A DNA stretch of 64,000 bases, taken from assembly GCA_963773465.1 (NCBI GenBank), contig CAVZBF010000002.1:1054001-1118000 (forward strand), read 5' to 3'. This DNA comes from VBAS01 sp963773465 (GTDB lineage Bacteria; Bacteroidota; Bacteroidia; Chitinophagales; Chitinophagaceae). The notes beneath the pieces were generated by a model. That model was given only the letters and a program-made list of their open reading frames with translations, did not search any database and was not told where the DNA came from. Position 1 is the stretch's first letter, and every line of letters begins with the position of its first letter. Both the position numbers and the translations under genes were made by a program. Positions 1-8,564 of the stretch are shown piece after piece.

Positions 1-962
1 AATGCAACCAGTTCCGGTTTTACCCTTCCATCATGCGCAGGCCCTTTTGAACTTAACGAAGCAACAATAGAAAATGAATCTGTTGCGCCAACAGTAAGTA
101 TATTTTTTCCCATTTTAAAACTGCCGGTAAGGTTTGCAAAACCATTTAACCCCGAATAGGTTCCTGTTGTTGCTGCAGATGTTCCTGAATTACCCGAAGA
201 AAAAATATGAAGCAGCGAGCCATTACTTATGGCACTGGCATCATAAGCAGCGGCATCAGCGCCGTAATAATTTTCAATACCTACACCATAAGAATGATTT
301 TGCACCGAAATACCATATTGCTGGTAAGCACTGTTGGCGTCCGGTAATAAAGTAGCAAAGCTTGATGAACTGATTGCAGCTCCCCAGGCGGCCCCTTTTC
401 CGAGGTGCCAACTGTTTCCACCACCTCCGATCATTGTTGACATGATAGTACCGTGCGAGTTAACAGTACCTGATGAAAGATGAGTTGTAAGAAACCTTCC
501 TTTCAGATCGATATCAGTTGTATCGGGTTTATTTTCTTTTACCGATACCACGATGCCATCGCCATTTATGAGCGGATAATTTCTATGAGCAAGATTTATT
601 TTATTTGCTGAAAGATCAAGATTGCCAATGATCAGCTCTTCCTTAGCCATCCTGTTTCCTTTCTCAATAAAAATTATTTCGGGCAATCGTAAAAAAACAG
701 AATTTAATTCTTCAACAGTTGCAAGGACTTTGTAAACAGAAAAATTTGAAGACTCAAAAATTTTTTGCGCCTGGTAGGGAGCTTTAAAAATTTCAGCAGG
801 GAGTTTACCACTTCGAATAGTAAATGCCAGCTCCACCCTTCCGGTAATAGTCTTATTTCGTATGTCAGCCAGTAAAGATGGTGAGAGCTTTTGATCGTCA
901 TTTACCTGGGCTTTGGATAAATGTGTTATAAGTACGCCTAGTAAAAGGAAAATGAATTTCAT
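1..962 (-). CDS. subtilisin-like (S8) serine protease, secreted, C-terminus outside window
   Basis: Reading the minus strand from ATG at 962 gives about 320 residues without a stop up to the window edge. It begins with a signal peptide (MKFIFLLLGVLITHLSKAQ). An N-terminal prodomain-like stretch follows, then the S8 catalytic landmarks: a poorly conserved Asp region (DTTDIDLKG, about residue 150), the His motif VNSHGTIMSTMIGG (about 170) and the oxyanion Asn region HIFSSGNSGTSAATTG (about 255). The catalytic Ser motif should lie beyond position 1 and cannot be seen. It is probably exported, and in this phylum often sorted by type IX secretion, but the C-terminal tail that would show this is missing. 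The Asp motif is weaker than in classical subtilisins. Confidence 0.8.
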   Translation of the reverse strand, partial: MKFIFLLLGVLITHLSKAQVNDDQKLSPSLLADIRNKTITGRVELAFTIRSGKLPAEIFKAPYQAQKIFESSNFSVYKVLATVEELNSVFLRLPEIIFIEKGNRMAKEELIIGNLDLSANKINLAHRNYPLINGDGIVVSVKENKPDTTDIDLKGRFLTTHLSSGTVNSHGTIMSTMIGGGGNSWHLGKGAAWGAAISSSSFATLLPDANSAYQQYGISVQNHSYGVGIENYYGADAAAYDASAISNGSLLHIFSSGNSGTSAATTGTYSGLNGFANLTGSFKMGKNILTVGATDSFSIVASLSSKGPAHDGRVKPELVA

Positions 963-1189
963 AGAATAAAAATGCCCGCGCAAGATAGTTTTCATTTATT
1001 AAAAATATTGATTTCTGAATACTCGCCGCCTCCGGTGTTCAACCTTCGTAAAAACCCCTTCCATTTTCTAAAAAAAAATTTGACCAAAACATTTGTTAGT
1101 ATTTCAAAAAAACATTTATCTTTTCGAATCGAAATACTCCACCTGTATTTTGTACCCAATCATATTTAATCACACTAAAACAAACCCAC

Positions 1190-1978
1190 ATGAGACAAAT
1201 GTTCAAACCATTAGCCTTGCTGCTTATTGCCGGCTTCACAATTACGTCATGCAAAAAAGAAGTGAAAGAAGCGCCCCAGGATGAAATTTCTCAAGAGACT
1301 TTAACCAAGATCTACAATCATGGATTTGGTACATCTGATGTTCAGAAAACAGAAGAAGGATATCTCGTAGAAGGCGATATCATTCTTACAGAAGAATTCC
1401 TTAATTCTACGCCGGGTGGAAATTTTCTCCGTATTGCCAATAATGAGCAGTACCGCACTACCAATCTTGTAACAGGTTTGCCCCGTGTTATTACAATTAG
1501 TAGCAGCGGCCAGGTCAATTCAAATGTATCCACGGCTATTGACAACGCAATTTCCCGCTACAATGCACAAAATCTTACGATCACCATGCAACGTGTTTCA
1601 AGCGGTGGTGATATCAACATTAGAATTGTGAACGGAGCGAACTACATTGCCTCTGCCGGATTTCCAAGCGGGGGTGATCCGTATGGAACCGTTAAATACA
1701 ATAAGCAGTATCAAAACTGGCAAAACACTACTGTTACATCTGTGATCGCTCATGAAATTGGGCATTGCATAGGCTTCCGCCATACTGACTATATGGACAG
1801 GAGCTTTAGCTGCGGTGGCTCACCGGTTAATGAAGGCTCATCATCAGTTGGCGCTATTCATATTGCAGGCACCCCAACCGGACCTGATTCAGGAAGCTGG
1901 ATGTTATCTTGTATTGGTAATGGCACTAACCGTCCATTCAACAATAATGACAGAACAGCGTTAGGCGTGTTATATTAA
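1190..1978 (+). CDS. HEIGH-type zinc metallopeptidase lipoprotein (M57-like)
   Basis: A 262-residue protein with a lipoprotein signal peptide; the lipobox is TITSC, so Cys21 would be acylated and the protein anchored in the periplasm or outer membrane. The zinc motif HEIGHCIGFRH lies near residue 188 and matches HExxHxxGxxH, the signature of dual-action HEIGH peptidases (M57 family, metzincin-like). The segment SSGQVNSNVSTAIDNAISRYN and the C-terminal GALYIAG-type loop region are usual for this family in Bacteroidota. Start chosen at the ATG giving the signal peptide. Its transcript ends at a hairpin terminator at 2001-2033. Substrate unknown. Confidence 0.85.
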   Translation: MRQMFKPLALLLIAGFTITSCKKEVKEAPQDEISQETLTKIYNHGFGTSDVQKTEEGYLVEGDIILTEEFLNSTPGGNFLRIANNEQYRTTNLVTGLPRVITISSSGQVNSNVSTAIDNAISRYNAQNLTITMQRVSSGGDINIRIVNGANYIASAGFPSGGDPYGTVKYNKQYQNWQNTTVTSVIAHEIGHCIGFRHTDYMDRSFSCGGSPVNEGSSSVGAIHIAGTPTGPDSGSWMLSCIGNGTNRPFNNNDRTALGVLY

Positions 1979-2000
1979 TTATAATAACTTTTTCTATAAG

Positions 2001-2033
2001 ACCGTTCCGGGATACCGGGGCGGTTTTTATTTT
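2001..2033 (+). terminator. Rho-independent terminator after the M57-like gene
   Basis: ACCGTTCCGG and CCGGGGCGGT (2001-2010 and 2015-2024) form a ten-pair stem, with G-U pairs, around GATA, followed by TTTTATTTTT. It lies 22 bases past the stop of the plus-strand gene and overlaps the 3' end of the convergent methyltransferase gene. Confidence 0.75.
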
Positions 2034-2974
2034 TCGATAAGATAACAAACGCGGCTTATTTTCCCTTCAAAATCAAAAGGAGTCGTTTGCTTAGTAATAT
2101 CTTTTATAGATTTTGATTGAATTGACTTGGCATCAAGAATGAATTTTTTATAATTAGTACTGAAGTAAATTTTTCCTGTGGGGCTCAGCATTGCCAGGCA
2201 ATCATTGATAAGCTTCACATGATCACGCTGAATATCCAGTATATCTTCCATTCGTTTGCTATTGCTGAATGTTGGCGGATCAAGAATAATCATATCGAAA
2301 GAATTTTTTGAAACAGTATTTAAGTACTGTAAAACATCAGCATGGATAAATTTATATTTACCGGGATCAGTATATCCATTCAGTTGCATATTTCTTTGTG
2401 CCCAGTCAAGATAAGTTTTGGAAAGATCAACGGTAACAACATCAGAAGCTCCCCCTGCCGCAGCATAAACGGAAAAAGAACCGGTATAAGAAAACAGGTT
2501 CAAAACTTTCTTATCCTTTGCCTCAGCCTTAACTTTTTCTCTTGTTATTCTATGGTCTAAAAATAAACCCGTGTCGAGATAATCGCTGAGATTCACAATA
2601 AACCCTGATCCATTTTCTTCCACAATAAACTCGGCTTTCTTCTCTCCTGTCTTTTGATATTGCCCGAGCCTGCCGGGCTTTTTTTGCCGGAGCTTGAGGT
2701 AAATGTTTTCCTTTTCAACCTTCAATATTTTACAGATCACTTCGATACTCTTTTCCATCCAGGCATCGTGCTGCTCCTCACTCATGGCATGGCGGCGCCT
2801 GTATTCGGCCACATAGATATTTTTTTCATACACCTCAATACAAAATGGGAACTCCGGCAGGTCGTGATCATAGAGCCGGTAACAGCTAACGCCCAGCCTT
2901 TTGGCCTGTTTGCCCAGGTGCCGGTACACTTTTTCAAGCCTGTTATCAAACATTATGAATTTATCATCGCTCAT
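2027..2974 (-). CDS. class I SAM-dependent methyltransferase, RlmK-like (23S rRNA)
   Basis: 315 residues. The N-terminus (MFDNRLEKVYRHLGKQAK, CYRLYDHDLPEF) and the motif DPPTFSNSKRMEDILDIQRD near residue 230 closely resemble the C-terminal RlmK half of E. coli RlmKL, which makes m7G2069 in 23S rRNA. The SAM-binding loop is LNLFSYTGSFSVYAAAGGA (about residues 160-178), with an acidic VDLSK after strand 2. Here it is a stand-alone RlmK-type protein without the RlmL half, as is usual in Bacteroidota. The family is clear; the exact methylated base is inferred by homology. The gene is divergent from the exonuclease gene, 58 bases away. Confidence 0.85.
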   Translation of the reverse strand: MSDDKFIMFDNRLEKVYRHLGKQAKRLGVSCYRLYDHDLPEFPFCIEVYEKNIYVAEYRRRHAMSEEQHDAWMEKSIEVICKILKVEKENIYLKLRQKKPGRLGQYQKTGEKKAEFIVEENGSGFIVNLSDYLDTGLFLDHRITREKVKAEAKDKKVLNLFSYTGSFSVYAAAGGASDVVTVDLSKTYLDWAQRNMQLNGYTDPGKYKFIHADVLQYLNTVSKNSFDMIILDPPTFSNSKRMEDILDIQRDHVKLINDCLAMLSPTGKIYFSTNYKKFILDAKSIQSKSIKDITKQTTPFDFEGKISRVCYLIEK

Positions 2975-3032
2975 TTGAAATATTTTGCGAACTTAGTCTG
3001 CTTTTTTATAATAAGAACATTTCGCAGAAATC

Positions 3033-4437
3033 ATGTACGCTATTGTCGACATAGAAACTACCGGGGGATATGCATCTGCAAATGGAATTACAGAAGTTGC
3101 TATTTATGTTTTTGATGGGAAAAAGGTAATTGAAAAATTTGAAACATTAATTAATCCCCGGCAACCGATTCCAAGATATATCCAATCATTTACCGGTATT
3201 ACGGATGAAATGGTTGCTAATGCACCGGAATTTGAAAAAGTGGCTGAAAAAATATCCCTCCTTCTTAATGAAAATGTTTTTATTGCTCATAATGTAAATT
3301 TCGATTACAGCTTTTTAAAAAGTCATTTGCTGAGAGCCGGGCATGACCTGAAATCAAAAAAGCTTTGTACAGTGCGCTTAAGCAGAAAAATATTTCCCGG
3401 TTTTCCTTCTTATAGTCTTGGCAATCTTTGCCGGTCACTTGAGATCAGCATTAATAACAGGCACCGCGCCGGTGGCGATGCTGAAGCCACTGTAAAAGTA
3501 TTCAGTAAGCTGCTGGAAAATGACAAAGAAGATTTTATTACAAAGAGTTTACTGCGGAATTCAAAAGAACAATCATTGCCGCCGAATGTACCTAAAATAC
3601 ATTTTGAAGCATTACCGACCACAGCCGGCGTTTATTATTTTCATGATGCAAAAGGAAAAATAATTTATGTAGGAAAAGCAATTAATATCCGCAGCCGGGT
3701 AAACAGCCACTTCAGCAATAATTCCGAAGGCAGGCAAAAGCAGAATTTTATAACGCATATTCATGCTATCAGTTTTAAGAGTTGCGCTACAGAACTTATG
3801 GCCAGCATTCTCGAGTCGGTTGAAATAAAAAGATACTGGCCCAAGTTTAATTATTCGCAAAAACACTGGGAAGATGTATTTGGGATCTATGCATATGAAG
3901 ACAGGAATGGGTACCTGCGTCTTGCTATTGAAAAAAATAAAAAGAATCTTAAGCCCGTTCACAGCTTTCATAATTTATCAGAAGGTTATAGCTGGCTGCG
4001 AAATGTGATCAGGGAATATGCTCTCTGCGCCAAATTATGTTTTTTGGAAAAAGGGAACGGAGGCTGCACCGGTACAGAAGATAATTCCTGTAAAGGAGCC
4101 TGTGTAAAAAAGGAAAGTGTATCTGACTTATAATAACCGTGTAAAAAAGATGATTGAAGAAATGAATGATGAGGCATCGTATGCCATCGTTGATAAAGGA
4201 CTTGAAGAAACAGAACTTTCATGTATACTCGTCGACAACGGAAAATTTTTCGGCATGGGTTACTTGCCTTCAGAATATAAATTGGCAAATGTTGATGAGA
4301 TAAAAGAATACTTAACGTCGTACCGCGGAAATAATTATATACGGAACCTCATCACCGGTCATAAGGAAAAATTTCCTTCGGCAATTATTAACCTTACAGG
4401 TATAAACAATCACCAGGCTGAAAAGAAGAAGACTTGA
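3033..4437 (+). CDS. DnaQ-like exonuclease fused to GIY-YIG nuclease (one frameshift)
   Basis: The N-terminal half is a DEDDh 3'-5' exonuclease related to the DNA polymerase III epsilon subunit: IVDIETTGG (residues 4-12), HNVNFDYSFL (about 85) and HRAGGDAEAT (about 147). The second half is a UvrC/Cho-like GIY-YIG domain: GVYYFHDAKGKIIYVGKA near residue 203. The reading frame stops at 4133, but homologous sequence (YNNRVKKMIEEMNDEASYAIVDKG) continues in another frame to 4437. One extra T near 4128 explains the break, restoring a protein of about 468 residues, the normal family length. It probably acts in DNA repair or proofreading. The shift is most likely a sequencing error. Confidence 0.85.
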
Positions 4438-4472
4438 ACTTATCAGCTATATTTGCCTGCCAAAAAAACTTT

Positions 4473-5502
4473 ATGCCAAGAATAATTTGTTTAATACTAT
4501 CAACTTTTTTTACCACTTTTATTTTTTCCCAGAAGACGAAATTGGACAACCCACAAAAGTCCTCCGTGCAGACAAAGACGGTGAGCTCAGGAAAATCGCC
4601 GGTGCAGAAACCCGTTGCTTCAAAATCCGTCGTTTCAAAACCGGTTGTTATAAAAGCTGTATTCAAGGACCTCCGTGACTCCGTAAGCTATACCGCAGGA
4701 ATACATGTCGTAAATAAATATCGCTCAGAAAATATATTCAATTTTAATAGCGCAATTGTCGCCAGGTCGGTAGATGATATTCAATCGGATAAGCCGCAAC
4801 TTGTTACCCTTAATGATGCCGATAAGATCATCTTCGCTTACCGGGATACACTGATCGCGAATCCTGCACGTACTTATAAGCCTGGCAAACCCGGAACAGT
4901 ATTAAATAACATAAGAGATTCGGCAAGCTATGTTGCCGGAATATATATTGTAAACTTTTTTCGCAAGTTTGATATCGAAAATTTTAATCCTGCTATTATT
5001 TCGCGGGCCATTGACGATTTGCAAAATAAAAAGCAGCCACTCCTTACTGACAGCCTGGCGAATATGGTTGCCATGCGATATCAATTCAAGGTACAGGAAA
5101 TAAAAAATAAACCCAATATCGATGCGGGAATGAAATTTCTTGAAGAAAATAAAAAAAGACCTGAAGTAAAAGTGACAAAAAGTGGTTTGCAATATGAAGT
5201 GATCACAATGGGCACAGGTAAAAAGCCCACGAAAGAAAATAAGGTGTCATGTTAATTATACAGGCGCATTTATCGATGGCACAGAGTTTAATAATTCGTA
5301 TAAAATGGGTGGGCCAATTTCATTTGATGTAGACGGCGTCATTAAAGGGTGGACCGAAGCTTTGCAAATGATGCCTGTTGGTTCAAAATGGAAATTATAC
5401 GTTCCTTATAACCTTGGTTACGGGCCGGGACAATACCAGGCAATCCCCGGCGGGTCAGCATTGATATTTGAAATTGACCTGCTCAGCATTGTAGAAAAAT
5501 GA
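4473..5502 (+). CDS. FKBP-type peptidyl-prolyl isomerase, exported (one frameshift)
   Basis: Start at 4473 gives a signal peptide (MPRIICLILSTFFTTFIFSQ). Then come a Ser/Lys/Val-rich linker and two copies of a helical FKBP-N-like unit, recognisable by DSVSYTAGIHVVNKYR and DSASYVAGIYIVNFFR (about residues 70 and 150). The C-terminal FKBP catalytic domain starts at VTKSGLQYEVITMGTG and ends GGSALIFEIDLLSIVEK. The frame breaks near 5245: GTGTCATGT reads as a stop soon after, while removing one base gives KVHVNYTGAFIDGTEF, the expected FKBP sequence. It likely folds periplasmic or outer-membrane proteins. An upstream in-frame ATG at 4434 would not give a proper signal peptide. Confidence 0.85.
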
Positions 5503-6516
5503 TCAGTCTTCCAGATTATCTTTCATTTCAGCAATCTGAGCACGGGTGCCAAATACAATTACTTTGCATCCTTCTGTTACCAGCATTTCATCAGGCGGAT
5601 TAATTACGAATTTTCCTTCTTTATTTTTTATTCCTAAACAACTTACTCCTGTTTTATTCCATTCCATCACTACTTTTAACGACTTATCTCTTATTTCAAC
5701 GGGCATTATTTCATACGGCACCGAATCCATATTCACCGATTCACCATCTTCACTGGTAAGAAAATCCATGAACTCTATAACATCAGGTTTTGAAACAAGT
5801 GTAGCCATATGTGAGCCGCCGATCTTATCAGGCATTATAACATTATCGGCGCCGGCTTTTCTTAATTTGGGAAAAGAACTTTCTTCAGAAGCCCGGCTTA
5901 TGATCTGCAGTTTTTGATTAAGGGTTCTTGCGGAAAGAACTATAAAAACATTATCAGCATCGTCAGGTAATGCAGTAATTAATGCGACAGCTTTTTCGAT
6001 ACCGGCTTCTATCAGCAGATCATCATCCGTACCATCGCCGATCAGGTAAATGAGTTCAGGAAAGAAGGGCAATGCTCTTTCGATCGATTCTTCTTCTTTC
6101 TCAATCACTACAAACTCCATGTTATGATTTTTCAATGTCCTTGCGGCCTGCTGTCCATTTCTGCCAAACCCGCAAAGAATAACATGATGATTTAATTCGG
6201 CAACCGCTTTCATAATCTTTCTTGTTTTAAAATATTTATTGATCTCGCCGGTAACAACAAACTGCGTGATGCGTGCAATGGCCCACGCAAATGTTGCCCA
6301 GCTTGTAAGCAAGAGGAAAATAGTAAACGCCCTTCCTTCATTCGATAATGGTCTTACTTCGTTAAATCCGGCTGTGGTAATTGCAATGGTGGTCATATAG
6401 ACGGCCTCCATAAAAGAATAACCTTCTATTATAACATAGCCCATAATGCCAACGAACATAAGCAAGAGCAAAGCAGCAATTGGTTGAAGCAGCTTGTATG
6501 TCCATTGTCGTAGCAA
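5503..6516 (-). CDS. two-TM potassium channel with cytoplasmic TrkA-N/TrkA-C (RCK) domains
   Basis: 337 residues. Two transmembrane helices (about 12-32 and 64-86) flank a pore loop. A Rossmann RCK domain follows (VILCGFGRNGQQAARTL at about 113, typical NAD/nucleotide-binding glycines), then a TrkA-C domain (about 260-335, EIRDKSLKVVMEWN). This is the MthK/Kch layout for ligand-gated K+ flux. The selectivity filter reads TTAGFNEV where classical channels have TVGYGD; this variant is seen in related Bacteroidota proteins, so ion specificity is less certain. It ends against the convergent FKBP gene with no spacer. Confidence 0.85.
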   Translation of the reverse strand: MLRQWTYKLLQPIAALLLLMFVGIMGYVIIEGYSFMEAVYMTTIAITTAGFNEVRPLSNEGRAFTIFLLLTSWATFAWAIARITQFVVTGEINKYFKTRKIMKAVAELNHHVILCGFGRNGQQAARTLKNHNMEFVVIEKEEESIERALPFFPELIYLIGDGTDDDLLIEAGIEKAVALITALPDDADNVFIVLSARTLNQKLQIISRASEESSFPKLRKAGADNVIMPDKIGGSHMATLVSKPDVIEFMDFLTSEDGESVNMDSVPYEIMPVEIRDKSLKVVMEWNKTGVSCLGIKNKEGKFVINPPDEMLVTEGCKVIVFGTRAQIAEMKDNLED

Positions 6517-6599
6517 CTCTTAGTTTTTATAAAAATAAACCACTAATATCATTTACTGAAAAGTGTTTGCTGTTATAATTCATTTCGTTGACCGGACAT

Positions 6600-6650
6600 A
6601 AAAAAAAGGGGCGGCACGAAAGCCGCCCCCGCCGTTGGTTAAAACCTTGC
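6600..6650 (-). terminator. GC-rich terminator and conserved 3' UTR block of the first T9SS protein gene
   Basis: On the minus strand the stop codon is followed by CAAGGTTTTAACC, then GGGGCGGC/GCCGCCCC (6608-6615 with 6622-6629, loop of six) and a run of T. The same block is repeated almost base for base after the next two genes (8511-8560 and 10408-10457). Confidence 0.85.
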
Positions 6651-6654
6651 AGTC

Positions 6655-8202
6655 TTAACGCTTTTTCACTACGATCTTTTCCACTGTTTGTTCTCCTGAT
6701 TCGGTATCAATGATCCTTATTGTATAAAAACCTGCCGTTAAATTATCTATCTGGATATTATTATTCATAATGCCTTTCCATTGTTTTATGATCCGGCCAT
6801 TGATATCTGAAAGAGATACATCACGGGGAACATTAACATCTGCAAATACTACATTTACTTTTCCATCAGCGCTTGGGTTTGGATAAACGATCGTTTTTCC
6901 TTTTTGATCTTTGCTGCGAACGGCGCGAATCGGGCTAAATGCCTGCTTACCGTCTATATCAAGTTGCCTTAACCTGTATTGTGTGATGCCCCTGTGATTA
7001 TTATTCATGTCAACATAATCATAAAGAAGCGGTGAGTTGCTGTTGCCATTTATTGCTTTGCTATCAACAAAGCCCAGTATTTCCCATTTACTTCCAATAT
7101 TCCTTTCAAGATAGAAGCCCTTGCTGTTTTCTTCGGTTGCTGTTTCCCATTTCAATTGAACATTAGAATTATTCCGCACAGCAGTAAATGATCGTAAAGT
7201 AACAGGCAGTGCAGCACACAGCGCCTCTACAACCGGAGTTACTAATGTGTTTGAAAATTCCTGTGCGGTAACCTCGACAAACAGTCCCCAGTCTGAGAAT
7301 GGTGCGGTACAGCAATAGGGTGCCGGCAAATCGATAGCACCAGATGAATATGGAGTGGAAGAATTCAATGTAATGGTTCCTGAAGTAAATAAAAGAGGAT
7401 CGTCACCACCTGGTTCCCGCACTCCGTCCAAATCATCAGCATAAAGTTTATATACTACATGTAAGTCCACCGGAATTGTTGTAGTAAGGCCAACTGAGTA
7501 TTGAAGGGTTGGGCCACATAACTTTTGAAGGGCAATAGCAGGTTGACCAAATGACTGGCCAACTCCACAAACATAACACTGGGCTTTTGGATCAGGTGCA
7601 TTTGAATTGGAGCCCCATATATCTGTTTTTATTATTACCGGCGAGCCGCAAGGAGTATTTACAATTATTTTCAGATCTGTAATTTCAAAATGAAGTGTAT
7701 CTGAATTGCCTACTCTTGTTACAGTAGCAGTCATACCGGTTGAATTATTGGGAGAGTTCAATACAACACTTGGATCATGAGGGTAAGTAGTTGCAATATT
7801 CGCAGTAACATTCACTGCCACATCAGGAGCAAATGTGAGATCATTTAAATTTATAAATCCCATATCGTTAAATGATTTCCCGGGCTGATCAATAGCAGTT
7901 CCCAGTTGAAGACTTGTACCCGGGTTTACTGCCGGCGTATTTCCGCTGCAATCAAAAATTGGGGGATTCGGATAATCCTGGAGCAGCCACGAATGAAAAA
8001 ATAAATATTTGAATCCTGAATTAGTGACAATATCAAACGATACATCGATCGTGTACTGGCATTTGTTAGGACCTAAAGGGGTTATATCTGTCGAAAATGC
8101 TCTCGCCAGGTTGGGAAATGAAAGATCGCATTGTCCATTAACCCGATGAAATGAAAACAAAGCTCCGCTAAATAGAAAAAGAAAGAGTAAAAACTTTTTC
8201 AT
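6655..8202 (-). CDS. secreted protein with T9SS type A sorting domain, paralog 1
   Basis: 515 residues with a signal peptide (MKKFLLFLFLFSGALFSF). The body is unique to this family and begins CDLSFPNLARAFSTDITPLG. It contains a Cys pair in CYVCGVGQSFG and further Cys residues, and many Thr/Asn/Pro-rich beta stretches. A fibronectin-like segment (LPVTLRSFTAVRNNSNVQL, about 335-420) precedes the C-terminal sorting domain (IVYPNPSADGKVNV to VEKIVVKKR), which directs export through the type IX system. It is about the same length as, and clearly related to, the next gene upstream. Function of the body is unknown; a surface-exposed or matrix protein is plausible. Confidence 0.8.
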   Translation of the reverse strand: MKKFLLFLFLFSGALFSFHRVNGQCDLSFPNLARAFSTDITPLGPNKCQYTIDVSFDIVTNSGFKYLFFHSWLLQDYPNPPIFDCSGNTPAVNPGTSLQLGTAIDQPGKSFNDMGFINLNDLTFAPDVAVNVTANIATTYPHDPSVVLNSPNNSTGMTATVTRVGNSDTLHFEITDLKIIVNTPCGSPVIIKTDIWGSNSNAPDPKAQCYVCGVGQSFGQPAIALQKLCGPTLQYSVGLTTTIPVDLHVVYKLYADDLDGVREPGGDDPLLFTSGTITLNSSTPYSSGAIDLPAPYCCTAPFSDWGLFVEVTAQEFSNTLVTPVVEALCAALPVTLRSFTAVRNNSNVQLKWETATEENSKGFYLERNIGSKWEILGFVDSKAINGNSNSPLLYDYVDMNNNHRGITQYRLRQLDIDGKQAFSPIRAVRSKDQKGKTIVYPNPSADGKVNVVFADVNVPRDVSLSDINGRIIKQWKGIMNNNIQIDNLTAGFYTIRIIDTESGEQTVEKIVVKKR

Positions 8203-8510
8203 GGTACAAGGTTTTAAATTAAAAAATATGAATAGTGGTTAAAAAGGACATTGAAGACAGTCCGGCATAAGCATGAAAGGGAAACCGTCATTATACAGTC
8301 TACAAAAAGTCGTCCATTATTTTTTGAATGCGTTTTGTCGTGTAAGTGAACATTATTTGGATGATTGTAACCCAATCCATGCAGAAATCAGTAACAGGTG
8401 CTTTAAAAGTGTAGAATATTTTAAACACATGTAGGGGCAAGCGAAAATAATTTTTAATCAGTACAGTAATTCTACCATTGCCATTGGTCCTGGGTGTAAC
8501 CGTGCTTAAA
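8203..8510. other. intergenic leader region between T9SS paralogs 1 and 2
   Basis: No gene recognised. The part next to 8202 is the leader of paralog 1 and contains the CAAGGTTTTAA element at 8207-8217 (AAAACCTTG in the transcript, a few bases before the start codon). The rest shows no clear promoter by eye. Confidence 0.5.
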
Positions 8511-8560
8511 TAAAAAAGGGGCGGCACGAAAGCCGCCCCCGCCGTTGGTTAAAACCTTGA
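8511..8560 (-). terminator. GC-rich terminator and 3' UTR block of T9SS paralog 2
   Basis: Stem GGGGCGGC (8518-8525) with GCCGCCCC (8532-8539), preceded in the transcript by CAAGGTTTTAACC (8549-8559 region) and followed by a T run. It is nearly identical to the block at 6600-6650. Confidence 0.85.
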
Positions 8561-8564
8561 AGCT

